From Chlamydiota bacterium (GTDB lineage Bacteria > Chlamydiota > Chlamydiia > Chlamydiales > Simkaniaceae): a DNA stretch of 9,101 nucleotides. Every line of letters starts with the position of its first letter. The first letter of the stretch is position 1. The stretch covers positions 1 through 9,101 of the forward strand of contig JAJFMG010000062.1 of assembly GCA_021772295.1 (NCBI GenBank), in the 5' to 3' direction. The notes below the pieces were generated by a model, which saw only the letters and a program-made list of their open reading frames with translations, did not search any database and was not told the DNA's origin. A program made the position numbers and the translations under genes. This document shows, one piece after another, positions 1 to 7,189 of this stretch.

Positions 1-735
1 ATAATAGGACGTTTTAAAGAGTTTATCAAAGTAAAGAGTTGTGAAGAATCGCATGAAAGAGCAAATATTTTTTGCACAGGATACGGTCAATGCAATGGAA
101 TTTGTTTTTACAGAGCTTGTCTTGATACAAAAGATCCAAATAGATGGCAAAGTTATATCGAGGTAATAAACCTCTGGGATGGCACTTTACAAGGGTTAAA
201 AAACACTGATCTTGTAGAAAGGTTTGATGGACGTTTTCGAGATTTTGAAGATTTTTTTGAGTCCTTTATGAACGATGTTATCTGGTTTCAGCAAATGAAT
301 CATGAGTCAGAAGAGGTGACAAATAAATCTGGTACCGCTCTTTTGTTTAAACAGTGGGAAAGACCAAATCAACTAGCATGTGTCAGCATAGAAGATGACA
401 CTATTGTCTTACAAAATTTTGTAACAAGCGTAGGCAGTTTCGAGCCATATAATCTTAACCGCACTGAATTTAAAGCAAAAATAGAAGAGCTTGGCCAATT
501 GGAAGAAGAAACTTATATTGAGATTTTTTCAGATTTTCACCTAAGTCAAATTAAAATCTTACCAAACAATCAATACAGATATTTTGAACCTAATGCCTAT
601 TTTGAAATACCTCCGTTTGATGATTTAGATTTATTAGCTGAATATATATGGGAAATTCAGTTTAAGAAACATCTCTCGGAAGAAGGGCGTGGGAATTTTT
701 TTTACAACCGATATAAATTTGAAGTAAGATCTTAA
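1..735 (+). CDS. Hypothetical protein, 5'-truncated by window edge
   Basis: The frame is open from the first base to the TAA at 733-735, giving at least 244 residues, so the gene begins left of the window. An internal ATG at 268 (residue 90 of the fragment) has no good ribosome binding site, and the reading before it looks equally coding, so I do not take it as the start. The visible N-terminal part is cysteine-rich: Cys at fragment residues 14, 25, 31, 35 and 40, four of them within 16 residues (C-x5-C-x3-C-x4-C). Such spacing could bind a metal or form disulfides, but the pattern matches no family I know. The rest is acidic and aromatic-rich, with many Phe, Tyr and Glu, and shows no membrane segment. 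It ends in a short basic/aromatic tail (FFYNRYKFEVRS). I do not recognise the family and assign no function. It converges on the glucosidase gene across a 217-bp gap. Confidence 0.75.
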   Translation: MIGRFKEFIKVKSCEESHERANIFCTGYGQCNGICFYRACLDTKDPNRWQSYIEVINLWDGTLQGLKNTDLVERFDGRFRDFEDFFESFMNDVIWFQQMNHESEEVTNKSGTALLFKQWERPNQLACVSIEDDTIVLQNFVTSVGSFEPYNLNRTEFKAKIEELGQLEEETYIEIFSDFHLSQIKILPNNQYRYFEPNAYFEIPPFDDLDLLAEYIWEIQFKKHLSEEGRGNFFYNRYKFEVRS

Positions 736-952
736 TTAAAAGCTCTTTTTTGATATCTATTTTATCTTCTCACCTTTTTGTTGAAATGTAGACTAATATA
801 ACTTTTTAGGAATTTGATAGCTTAGAGACTGATACAATTTTTCTTCATTCCCCCTTAAGCCTAAAGAGCAAAAAATAAGCATCCGTTAGAGGTATTTAAT
901 CATCTTTCAAAAAAGTCTTGTACTCGTACACTTTAAAATTGAAACAGGGTTT
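736..952. other. Convergent intergenic region
   Basis: This 217-bp gap lies between the 3' ends of the hypothetical gene (+) and the glucosidase gene (-). It is AT-rich with several short T or A runs and holds no convincing ORF or RNA gene. A weak hairpin lies just after the first stop codon (AAAAG-CT-CTTTT then more T, near 738-751); it is too short to call as a terminator. The better terminator candidate, for the minus-strand gene, is listed separately. Confidence 0.6.
909..934 (-). terminator. Candidate Rho-independent terminator of the glucosidase gene
   Basis: Read on the minus strand, about 19 bases after the glucosidase stop codon, the sequence AAAGTGTAC-GA-GTAC-aag-ACTTT can fold into a 9-bp stem with a 3-nt bulge. 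It runs into six T residues (the A run at 909-914 on the plus strand). Position and T tract suit an intrinsic terminator. The two-base loop and the bulge make the hairpin imperfect, so confidence is moderate. Confidence 0.4.
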
Positions 953-3625
953 TTATTCATTATTTCCGGGTGGAATATCAAGCCATTCATCGATAATATT
1001 GGCAATAAGGCCACTCCAACCTGTTTGGTGCGTTGCACCAAGCCCTCTCCCTGTATCACCATGAAAATGCTCATAGAAGAAGAGATGATCTGTAAAATGC
1101 TCATCAAACTCAGAGATCTTTTGGTCTCGATAGATAGGAGGATAAGAGGCATTCCCCTTTTGGAAAAGAGAGAGTAGTCCTAAGGAATACGCCCGTGCCA
1201 TTTCTTTTGCTGTAATCTTTTCTCCATTTGAAGTGATAATGGCGTCATTCCCAAGAATTTCATCAAACTTTTTCAATGACTCTATTAGGAGGAAATTAGT
1301 CGGAAACCATATAGGACCTCTCCAGTTAGAGTTCCCCCCTTTAAGAACAACTTCTGCCTCACCTGGCTCATAACTGATGGAGTGATCGAGTAGTTCGTAG
1401 GGAAAATCTTCATAGACTTTAGAAAGTGATCTGATACCATGCTCTGATCGAAATTCTTTGGGATCCCAAATACGAGTAATGACCCGCTTCATTTGATCAA
1501 TGTGCATTAATGCTAAAAGGTATTTCTTTTCTTTACCCTCTCCAAGAGGTGTTATGCAATGTTCGATAAGGTCTTGTCGATTTTTACAAAACCAATGAAA
1601 GTTAGTCGAGAATTCTTTGAACTGTGAAAGTTCTTCTTCGGTAATGCAATCAACTGCATAGAGGGGAATAATTCCGACAAGAGAACGTACCTTAATTCTC
1701 TCTTGCTTATCATCGGGCAAGTTAATTACATCATAGAAAAAACCATCTTCCTCATCCCAAAGTTGCACTTCACGATTTTGGGCATGTTCTAGAGCATTTG
1801 CAATATATATGTAGTGCTCAAAAAATTTGGTGGCGAGAGACTCATATACATAGTCCTTTTTAGCAAGCTCTAAAGACATTCTCATTAAAAGCAGACAAAA
1901 CATTCCCATCCAGCCAGTTCCATCAGATTGCTCCATGGACCCCCCTCCTGGAATATCAGAAGATCGATCAAAGATCGTGATATTGTCGAGACCTAAAAAG
2001 CCCCCCTCAAATACATTGTTCCCTTTCGCATCTACTTTGTTTACCCACCAAACAAAATTCAAAATGAGTTTGTGGTAACATTTTTTTAAGAAATTGGTGT
2101 CTTTGATTCCTTTTTTTTCATATTCGAGATTGTAGAGGCGCCAAAGTGCCCACGCTTGCACAGGAGGATTCAGTTCTGAAAACTCCCATTCATATGCTGG
2201 GATCTGTCCATTGGGATGTTGAAATTGATCAAAAAGAAGATGCCAAAGCTGCTCTTTGGCAAAATCCATATCTACTAAAGCTAATGAAATGGTATGAAAG
2301 GATAAATCCCAAGCTGCAAACCATGGGTATTCCCATTTATCTGGCATCGAAAGAATTCGTTTAGAGATGAGATGACGCCAGTGATTGTTACGAATATTTT
2401 CACGGCCATCTGGTGGTGGATTATCGGGATCATCGCCTTTGAGCCACTGATTGACATCATAGAGATAGATTTGTTTACTCCAAAGCATTCCTGCAAGTGC
2501 TAAGCGTTGGATTTTTTTGTTTTCATCAGATGCGCCACTTGGATGAATACTTTCATAGAAAAGATCTGCTTCATTTTTACGAAGGGAAATGATCTTTTCA
2601 ATATCTTGGAGAGGATTTGCTATTTCTTTGTTCGTAAAACGGAAATAGAGAGATTTGGATTTTTTTCCTGGAATAGAGAGATTTTTATAATGTAGAGCAG
2701 CTTTTGAACCCGTTTTTTTAGGATTTAGACAATCTTCTTTCTGGATGATGCTTCGATGAAAAGCATCTTTGACATATGGGGTTTTGTTTTTTCCAGAATA
2801 GAGAAGCTCTTCGTTGGTGTCATTGTTTGTAAAAAGTGTTTCACAAGTTTCTCCATAGAGATATCTTTTCCCAACTCGATACTCGATATTCAGTCTAGGA
2901 ATTGGATCTGCATTTGCGTCATCGGCGATTAACAAACTACTGTTTGCAGTAGAGCCATCATAAATATCCGGTGTGGCTTCTTTATTTTCTTTATATTCCC
3001 ATGTGTTTCTAAAAACAAGGGATGGAAGAACATCCAAAGAAGCTTCATTTTCGCCTCGATTATAAATCTCTAACTTGAAGCAAAGGTCATCGGGATCATT
3101 TTTTGCCATTTCGATAAAAATATCGAAATACTCATTGTTATCAAATATCCCAGTATCAATGAGTTCATACTCTCTATCACTCATTCCCCTTTTTTTGTTT
3201 TCATTTACTAGAGTTTCGTAAGGGAATTGTTTATGAGGATATTTGTAGAGGTATTTCATGTAGGAATGAGAGGGCGTATTATCTAGATGATAATAATACT
3301 CTTTAACATCCTCACCATGATTTCCCTCATGGGGGGTAAGGCCAAAGAGCCTCTCTTTTAAAATTGAATCATGGTGATTCCAAAAGGCAAAACTTAAACA
3401 AAGCACTTGATATCTGTCACATATGCCGCAAATACCATCTTCTCCCCATCTATATGCTTTGGATCTTGCCATTTCATGTGTAAAAAAACTCCATGAGTCA
3501 CCATTATTTCCGTAATCTTCTCTGACTGTTCCCCATGAGCGCTCAGAGACATAAGGCCCCCATTTTCTCCATGGAGGTACAGGTCCTGATTTGTTCTCTT
3601 CAAGTCTTTTTTCTTCTTCTAGCAT
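953..3625 (-). CDS. GH63-type glucosidase (MGH1-like glycoside hydrolase family)
   Basis: This is a complete 890-residue protein of the bacterial 'glucosidase' group related to GH63 inverting alpha-glucosidases and mannosylglycerate hydrolases. The N-terminal half, to about residue 360, has family-typical blocks: WGPYVSERSWGTVREDY near the start, then RWGEDGICGICD, KERLFGL, EGNHGEDVKEYYYHLD and SYMKYLYKYP. A beta-rich stretch lies around 183-211. From about 370 the (alpha/alpha)6-barrel begins. It holds WD at 439-440, the segment MEQSDGTGWM with Asp568 as likely general acid, WRGPIW at 768-773, and FYEHFHGDTG with Glu852 as likely general base. I infer the catalytic residues by analogy with YgjK-type GH63 enzymes. 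There is no signal peptide or membrane segment, so it should act in the cytoplasm. The substrate is unknown: a glucosylated small solute or oligosaccharide is plausible. The ATG at 3625 fits the family N-terminus (EEEKRLEE before the first conserved block), although its ribosome binding site is poor. The gene is divergent from glucose dehydrogenase. Confidence 0.9.
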   Translation of the reverse strand: MLEEEKRLEENKSGPVPPWRKWGPYVSERSWGTVREDYGNNGDSWSFFTHEMARSKAYRWGEDGICGICDRYQVLCLSFAFWNHHDSILKERLFGLTPHEGNHGEDVKEYYYHLDNTPSHSYMKYLYKYPHKQFPYETLVNENKKRGMSDREYELIDTGIFDNNEYFDIFIEMAKNDPDDLCFKLEIYNRGENEASLDVLPSLVFRNTWEYKENKEATPDIYDGSTANSSLLIADDANADPIPRLNIEYRVGKRYLYGETCETLFTNNDTNEELLYSGKNKTPYVKDAFHRSIIQKEDCLNPKKTGSKAALHYKNLSIPGKKSKSLYFRFTNKEIANPLQDIEKIISLRKNEADLFYESIHPSGASDENKKIQRLALAGMLWSKQIYLYDVNQWLKGDDPDNPPPDGRENIRNNHWRHLISKRILSMPDKWEYPWFAAWDLSFHTISLALVDMDFAKEQLWHLLFDQFQHPNGQIPAYEWEFSELNPPVQAWALWRLYNLEYEKKGIKDTNFLKKCYHKLILNFVWWVNKVDAKGNNVFEGGFLGLDNITIFDRSSDIPGGGSMEQSDGTGWMGMFCLLLMRMSLELAKKDYVYESLATKFFEHYIYIANALEHAQNREVQLWDEEDGFFYDVINLPDDKQERIKVRSLVGIIPLYAVDCITEEELSQFKEFSTNFHWFCKNRQDLIEHCITPLGEGKEKKYLLALMHIDQMKRVITRIWDPKEFRSEHGIRSLSKVYEDFPYELLDHSISYEPGEAEVVLKGGNSNWRGPIWFPTNFLLIESLKKFDEILGNDAIITSNGEKITAKEMARAYSLGLLSLFQKGNASYPPIYRDQKISEFDEHFTDHLFFYEHFHGDTGRGLGATHQTGWSGLIANIIDEWLDIPPGNNE

Positions 3626-3723
3626 GTGGATCCAAGTGATGTGTTTTTTTCCTTGGTAACTTTTTTATTGAATTCCGTCAACTACCTCTGTTATGGATCT
3701 AAAAAACTAAACCAAGGATTTCT
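3626..3723. promoter_or_regulatory. Divergent promoter region between glucosidase and glucose dehydrogenase genes
   Basis: These 98 bp must hold the start signals of the minus-strand glucosidase gene and most likely of the plus-strand operon. A weak plus-strand sigma70-like pair is TTGAAT (3668-3673) with TATGGA (3692-3697), spacing 18. A weak minus-strand pair is TTGACG (3681 to 3676) with TACCAA (3658 to 3653), spacing 17. Neither -10 box is good. The 8-mer ACCAAGGA occurs in opposite orientation at 3711-3718 (+) and 3657-3650 (-), giving an inverted repeat around a 53-bp core. The plus copy contains the dehydrogenase ribosome binding site. Whether the repeat has an operator role is unknown. 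Confidence 0.45.
3714..3718 (+). promoter_or_regulatory. Ribosome binding site of glucose dehydrogenase gene
   Basis: AAGGA lies 5 bases before the ATG at 3724. This is a clear Shine-Dalgarno match and fixes the start codon. Confidence 0.75.
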
Positions 3724-4830
3724 ATGAAAGCCCTCACTATTATTCCGGGAAAAGGCGACTTAAAACTTATTGATTTTGAAGAACCAAAAATAAGTCTGCC
3801 CGATCATGTCAAAATGCAAATTCTAGAAGTTGGTATCTGTGGAACAGACAAAGAGGAAGTCGCTGGAGGGAGAGCAGATGCTCCCAATGGGGAAACAAGG
3901 CTTGTAATCGGTCATGAAATGCTTGCAAGAGTTGTAGAAGTTGGCAAAGATGTTCGTTCTGTAAAACCTGGTGATCTTGTTGTAGCCACAGTTCGAAGAT
4001 CCTGCGAAATCTGTGAAATGTGCAAGGCTACGTGTTACGATATGTGTCAAACAGGAAAATACAAAGAAAGGGGTATTAAAGGATTACATGGATATCATGC
4101 CAGTCTTGTAGTCGAAAAGGAAGAATTTGTCTTGAAAATGCCAGAAGAGCTTCGAGAATTCGGAGTGCTACTTGAACCGACAACTGTAATTGAAAAAGCG
4201 ATTGATGAATCATCAAAACTTCAAGCTGCAAGACTTCCTCAAAATCAAACTCCTGATGAATATTTAAAAGGAAAAACAGCTTTAATAGCAGGTCTTGGTC
4301 CCATTGGCCTACTAGCGGCAATGGTACTACGTCTTCGAGGTGTCAATGTTATTGGCATGGATGTTGCCGATGATACATCTAAAAAAGCGACATTAATCAA
4401 GGAATTTGGTGGCAGCTATGTCAATGGAAAAGAGCATGATTTGTCAAGTATCACAAAACTGCATCCTCAAATTGATCTGATTGTAGAAGCTGCTGGTATT
4501 GTCAAATTAGACTTTGATTTGATTGATATTTTAGGAATTAATGGTATTTACGTCCTCACAGGTGTTCCAGCTGAAAGTAACCCTTTAAGTTTAAATGGAT
4601 CAAAAATCATGAAGCAACTGGTTCTTAAGAATCAGATCATCTTTGGAAGTGTGAATGCAAATATCAAACATTTCAAAAGAGGGATAGAAGATTTGGAACT
4701 TGCTCGAAAAACTTTTGGGAAAGTTGTTGAAAAGATTATTACCCATAAAATTCCGATTGATAAATTTGAAGCAGCTTTTACAAAACATAAAGAAGAAGAA
4801 ATCAAAATCGCTATCTCTTGGGAAAAGTGA
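3724..4830 (+). CDS. Zinc-dependent glucose 1-dehydrogenase, archaeal-type MDR family
   Basis: The 368-residue medium-chain dehydrogenase matches the length and order of Sulfolobus-type glucose dehydrogenases. These oxidise D-glucose (often galactose too) to the lactone with NAD(P)+ as the first step of non-phosphorylative sugar oxidation. Visible elements are the catalytic-zinc ligand motif GICGTD with Cys39, then GHE with His64-Glu65, and LLEP with Glu151. The structural-zinc cysteines are 94, 97, 100 and 108. The Rossmann loop is GLGPIG at 190-195. The C-terminal HKEEEIKIAISWE resembles the family's typical ending. Asp213 at the end of the second Rossmann strand (IGMD), instead of the Asn-Arg-Arg type of the NADP-using archaeal enzymes, suggests NAD+ preference; this is an inference. 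The protein is cytoplasmic. The gene has a good ribosome binding site and is followed after 51 bp by a transporter gene on the same strand. The exact polyol or sugar substrate is less certain than the family. Confidence 0.85.
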   Translation: MKALTIIPGKGDLKLIDFEEPKISLPDHVKMQILEVGICGTDKEEVAGGRADAPNGETRLVIGHEMLARVVEVGKDVRSVKPGDLVVATVRRSCEICEMCKATCYDMCQTGKYKERGIKGLHGYHASLVVEKEEFVLKMPEELREFGVLLEPTTVIEKAIDESSKLQAARLPQNQTPDEYLKGKTALIAGLGPIGLLAAMVLRLRGVNVIGMDVADDTSKKATLIKEFGGSYVNGKEHDLSSITKLHPQIDLIVEAAGIVKLDFDLIDILGINGIYVLTGVPAESNPLSLNGSKIMKQLVLKNQIIFGSVNANIKHFKRGIEDLELARKTFGKVVEKIITHKIPIDKFEAAFTKHKEEEIKIAISWEK

Positions 4831-4871
4831 TTTCTTGTATCATTTGAATCTGATATTCTCCTTAGAAAAAA

Positions 4872-4877
4872 AGAGGG
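4872..4877 (+). promoter_or_regulatory. Ribosome binding site of DMT transporter gene
   Basis: AGAGGG lies 4 bases before the ATG at 4882 and supports that start. The 51-bp gap from the dehydrogenase stop shows no terminator hairpin, which favours co-transcription. Confidence 0.6.
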
Positions 4878-4881
4878 TATT

Positions 4882-5775
4882 ATGATTCAGGCAATTGCAT
4901 TACTCATTTGTTTGGCTCTACTGTGGGGGCCATCCTTTATGTTTATCAAAATTGCAATTGCTGATGTACCTCCAATGACTACGATTGCGCTTCGTATACT
5001 CATTGGAGCATTTTTCTTAATTCTTATTGCTAAATCCAAAAAGTACGCTCTGCTTAAATGGAGAATCCATTGGAAAGACTTTTTGCTGATGGGCATTTTT
5101 TCAAGCGCCTTTCCCTTTACGTTAATTGCTATAGGAGAAAAGACGATATCTTCATCTACGGCAAGTGTTGTTAATGCATCCGTTCCATTTTTTACACTTG
5201 TGATGGCGCATTTTTTTATAGCGAGTGAAAAGATCACAAAGAAAAAAATGATTGGAATACTCGTTGGTTTTATAGGAATAAATATTATTTTTTTACCATC
5301 TGCATTTAAGCTTGGTTGTTATGAAGATATGATGGGGATTGTATATGTAATCATAGCGTCTATTTCCTATGGCGTCGGTATGATTTATGCCAAAAAAAAA
5401 TTAAGTCATGTTCCCACAATTATTACACCTATCTATGCGCTATCTCTTTCCGGAATAATACTGCTAATTCTTGCTTTTATTATGGAAAATCCATTCGAAA
5501 CCGCAAACTTTACTCAAAGTAGTTTGAGAGCCATTGGTTTTTTATCTTTTTTTGGCACAAGTCTTGCATACTTGGTTTATTTTAAGATTATTAAAATTGC
5601 CGGGCCATCCTTCCTATCTCTTGTGACATTTATATCTCCTGTAATTTCTATTTTTTTGGGTATATACTTTTTACAAGAATCACCCAGCTGGAATATCTAT
5701 TTAGGATGCGTCATTATCTTAATCGGCTTAGGTATTGCCGCAAACTCTCTAAAACCTACCAACAAGCCCAGCTAA
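4882..5775 (+). CDS. EamA/DMT-superfamily 10-TM transporter
   Basis: This 297-residue integral inner-membrane protein has two EamA repeats of about five helices each, at roughly residues 3-137 and 150-287. The first repeat opens with ALLWGPSFMFIKIA and carries NASVPFFTLVMAHFF (98-112) followed by Glu116. The second carries FFGTSLAYLVYF (223-234), GPSF and SPVISIFLG (252-260), and Glu266. These are typical of drug/metabolite exporters of the RhaT/YdcZ-like group. A short basic tail (KPTNKPS) follows the last helix. The family covers export or uptake of amino acids, nucleotides, sugars and S-adenosylmethionine (the last known in obligate intracellular bacteria), and nothing here fixes the substrate. 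The gene lies between glucose dehydrogenase and two MFS genes with gaps of about 50 bp, so it is probably part of one operon. Confidence 0.85.
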   Translation: MIQAIALLICLALLWGPSFMFIKIAIADVPPMTTIALRILIGAFFLILIAKSKKYALLKWRIHWKDFLLMGIFSSAFPFTLIAIGEKTISSSTASVVNASVPFFTLVMAHFFIASEKITKKKMIGILVGFIGINIIFLPSAFKLGCYEDMMGIVYVIIASISYGVGMIYAKKKLSHVPTIITPIYALSLSGIILLILAFIMENPFETANFTQSSLRAIGFLSFFGTSLAYLVYFKIIKIAGPSFLSLVTFISPVISIFLGIYFLQESPSWNIYLGCVIILIGLGIAANSLKPTNKPS

Positions 5776-5820
5776 TGCCTCTTTTCTAAAATGAAGTTTC
5801 ACCCTATAACATAGAAAAAA

Positions 5821-5824
5821 AAGG
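5821..5824 (+). promoter_or_regulatory. Ribosome binding site deciding a TTG start for the first MFS gene
   Basis: AAGG at the end of an A-run lies 4 bases before TTG at 5829 and 7 bases before a second, adjacent TTG at 5832. No ATG occurs in frame before residue 34, which is inside the first conserved block. The paralogue downstream has about the same N-terminal length, so a TTG start is well supported. The motif TGCCTCTTTT at 5776-5785 is nearly complementary to AAAAAAGGCA at 5817-5826 (one mismatch) and could mask this site. Confidence 0.55.
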
Positions 5825-5828
5825 CAGA

Positions 5829-7121
5829 TTGTTGAGTAGCTTCCATCATAGTAACCGAAGAGGGATATTGATATATGCCCTAGCAGCGTTTTTTCTTTTT
5901 TATGAAACGCTACTTCAAATATCACCAAGTGTGATGGCAGCTCCACTTATGGAAGCCTTTCAAATGAATGCCCAAGGTCTTGGACTTATGGCGTCATGTT
6001 ATTTTTATAGTTATACTTTTATGCAAGTACCCGTTGGGATCTTATTTGATCAGAACGGTCCTAGAATTTTACTTACAGTTGCCTCTTTTATTTGCTCTGT
6101 AGGCGCTTTTTGTTTTGCAGGGACAAATTCTTTATTGATGGCATCTTTTGCCAGGTTTCTGATGGGATTTGGATCTGCGTTTGCCTTTATTGCTGTTTTA
6201 ACCATAGTTGCTAGGTTTTTTAAACCTGAGCTTTTTGCGCTCCTTGTTGGTTTAACACAATTTCTTTCTGCAGTGGGAGCCATGATTGGAATGACAACAC
6301 TTTCTTTTTTGGTGAATAGATTTGGATTTCGAAAAGTACTACTCATATTAGGAATTGTAGGTATCCTTTTTGCTTGTATTTGCTATCGCTTTGTACGTAA
6401 TTTTAAATCAAAAGATCAACAAGATCACCACCATGCAAACAAATTGAGTGTGTTTGAAGGAATTATAGAAATTCTTAGAAACTCACAAAACATTTTTGTT
6501 GCGATTTTCTCTTTTTCTATTTGGTCCCCCATGACGATTTTTGCAGTGCTTTGGGCTGTACCCTATCTAACTCTTAGATATGATATATCTAATATGCAGG
6601 CATCCGTTATGAGTGGAATGATATGGATTGGCGTCGCATGTAGCTCCCCATTTGTTGGTTTTCTCTCAGATAAGATTAAACGAAGAAAAATAATAATGGC
6701 AGGAGGCGCTTTACTTGGTTTTACAGCGTCTTCTTTGCTTTTTTATTTTTCAAAAGTATCAGTTTTTTTTAGCATGATTTTACTTTTTTTATTTGGGATG
6801 GCGTCCGCTACTCAAATTTTAAGTTATGCCGTTGTAAAGGATATTAATCGACCAACACAAATTGCAGCTGCAGTTGGGGTCAATAATATGACTGCATTAG
6901 TCGGAGGAGCCCTTTTACAACCTTTTGTTGGATACCTTCTTCATCAATTGTGGAATGGAAAATTAGTTGGATCAATTCCTAAATATTCCCTCAGTAATTA
7001 TCACCTGGCTCTTTCTATCATTCCGCTTTGTTTTTTACTTGGCTCTATTATTTCTATTTTCTTTATTAAAGAGACAAATTGTAATCCAATTTATGATCCT
7101 TATATGGATCATTTAATTTAA
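5829..7121 (+). CDS. MFS transporter (first of a tandem pair), TTG start
   Basis: This 430-residue protein of the major facilitator superfamily is about 12 membrane helices long. The first helix begins at about residue 13 (GILIYALAAFFLFYETLLQ). The loop 2-3 motif A region is GILFDQNGPRILL (70-82), which keeps Gly, Asp and GPR but lacks the usual basic residue after Asp. The equivalent in the second half is GFLSDKIKRRK (277-287). The central cytoplasmic loop carries FKSKDQQDHHHANK (192-205) with three consecutive histidines. The protein ends in IKETNC and a DHLI tail. The family is a set of inner-membrane secondary carriers driven by ion gradients, and this subgroup is common in intracellular gammaproteobacteria and chlamydia-like bacteria (from memory). 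The substrate is unknown; a sugar, organic acid or amino acid is possible. Its stop codon lies inside a perfect inverted repeat. The next gene is a close paralogue. Confidence 0.85.
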   Translation: MLSSFHHSNRRGILIYALAAFFLFYETLLQISPSVMAAPLMEAFQMNAQGLGLMASCYFYSYTFMQVPVGILFDQNGPRILLTVASFICSVGAFCFAGTNSLLMASFARFLMGFGSAFAFIAVLTIVARFFKPELFALLVGLTQFLSAVGAMIGMTTLSFLVNRFGFRKVLLILGIVGILFACICYRFVRNFKSKDQQDHHHANKLSVFEGIIEILRNSQNIFVAIFSFSIWSPMTIFAVLWAVPYLTLRYDISNMQASVMSGMIWIGVACSSPFVGFLSDKIKRRKIIMAGGALLGFTASSLLFYFSKVSVFFSMILLFLFGMASATQILSYAVVKDINRPTQIAAAVGVNNMTALVGGALLQPFVGYLLHQLWNGKLVGSIPKYSLSNYHLALSIIPLCFLLGSIISIFFIKETNCNPIYDPYMDHLI

Positions 7122-7160
7122 CTTGTAATAAAATCAAATTCAATTTTATTACAAGTTAAA
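7117..7160. repeat. Perfect 18-bp inverted repeat overlapping the stop codon of the first MFS gene
   Basis: The left arm is TTTAACTTGTAATAAAAT (7117-7134) and the right arm its exact reverse complement (7143-7160), with loop CAAATTCA (7135-7142). The TAA stop of the upstream gene (7119-7121) is inside the left arm. The arms are very AT-rich, and no T-tract follows directly on either strand. A run of seven T lies 22 bases further on, just before the next ATG. It could be an atypical bidirectional terminator, an mRNA-stabilising hairpin that lowers expression of the downstream gene, or a protein-binding palindrome. The structure is certain; the function is open. Confidence 0.8.
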
Positions 7161-7189
7161 GAGATCAAGACATACAAGAGCATTTTTTT

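Noticed and set aside
268..735. A separate complete 155-residue gene starting at the ATG at 268
   Set aside because: The same frame is open with coding-like content back to position 1, and there is no good ribosome binding site before 268. It is the end of a longer gene.
742..869. Inverted repeat GCTCTTT (742-748) and AAAGAGC (863-869) in the convergent gap
   Set aside because: Seven bases separated by over 110 bp in AT-rich DNA is expected by chance.
4831..4881. Independent promoter before the DMT transporter gene
   Set aside because: The candidate boxes (TTGTAT and TATTCT) are only 13 bases apart, and no better pair was found. Read-through from the dehydrogenase gene is simpler.
4700..4885. 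Small + strand reading frame spanning the dehydrogenase end and the gap
   Set aside because: It overlaps the conserved dehydrogenase C-terminus in another frame. It is a Lys/Leu-rich shadow with no ribosome site.
4887..5237. Minus-strand 116-residue reading frame opposite the DMT transporter gene
   Set aside because: It is antisense to a clearly conserved membrane-protein gene, so the open frame is a by-product of that coding strand.
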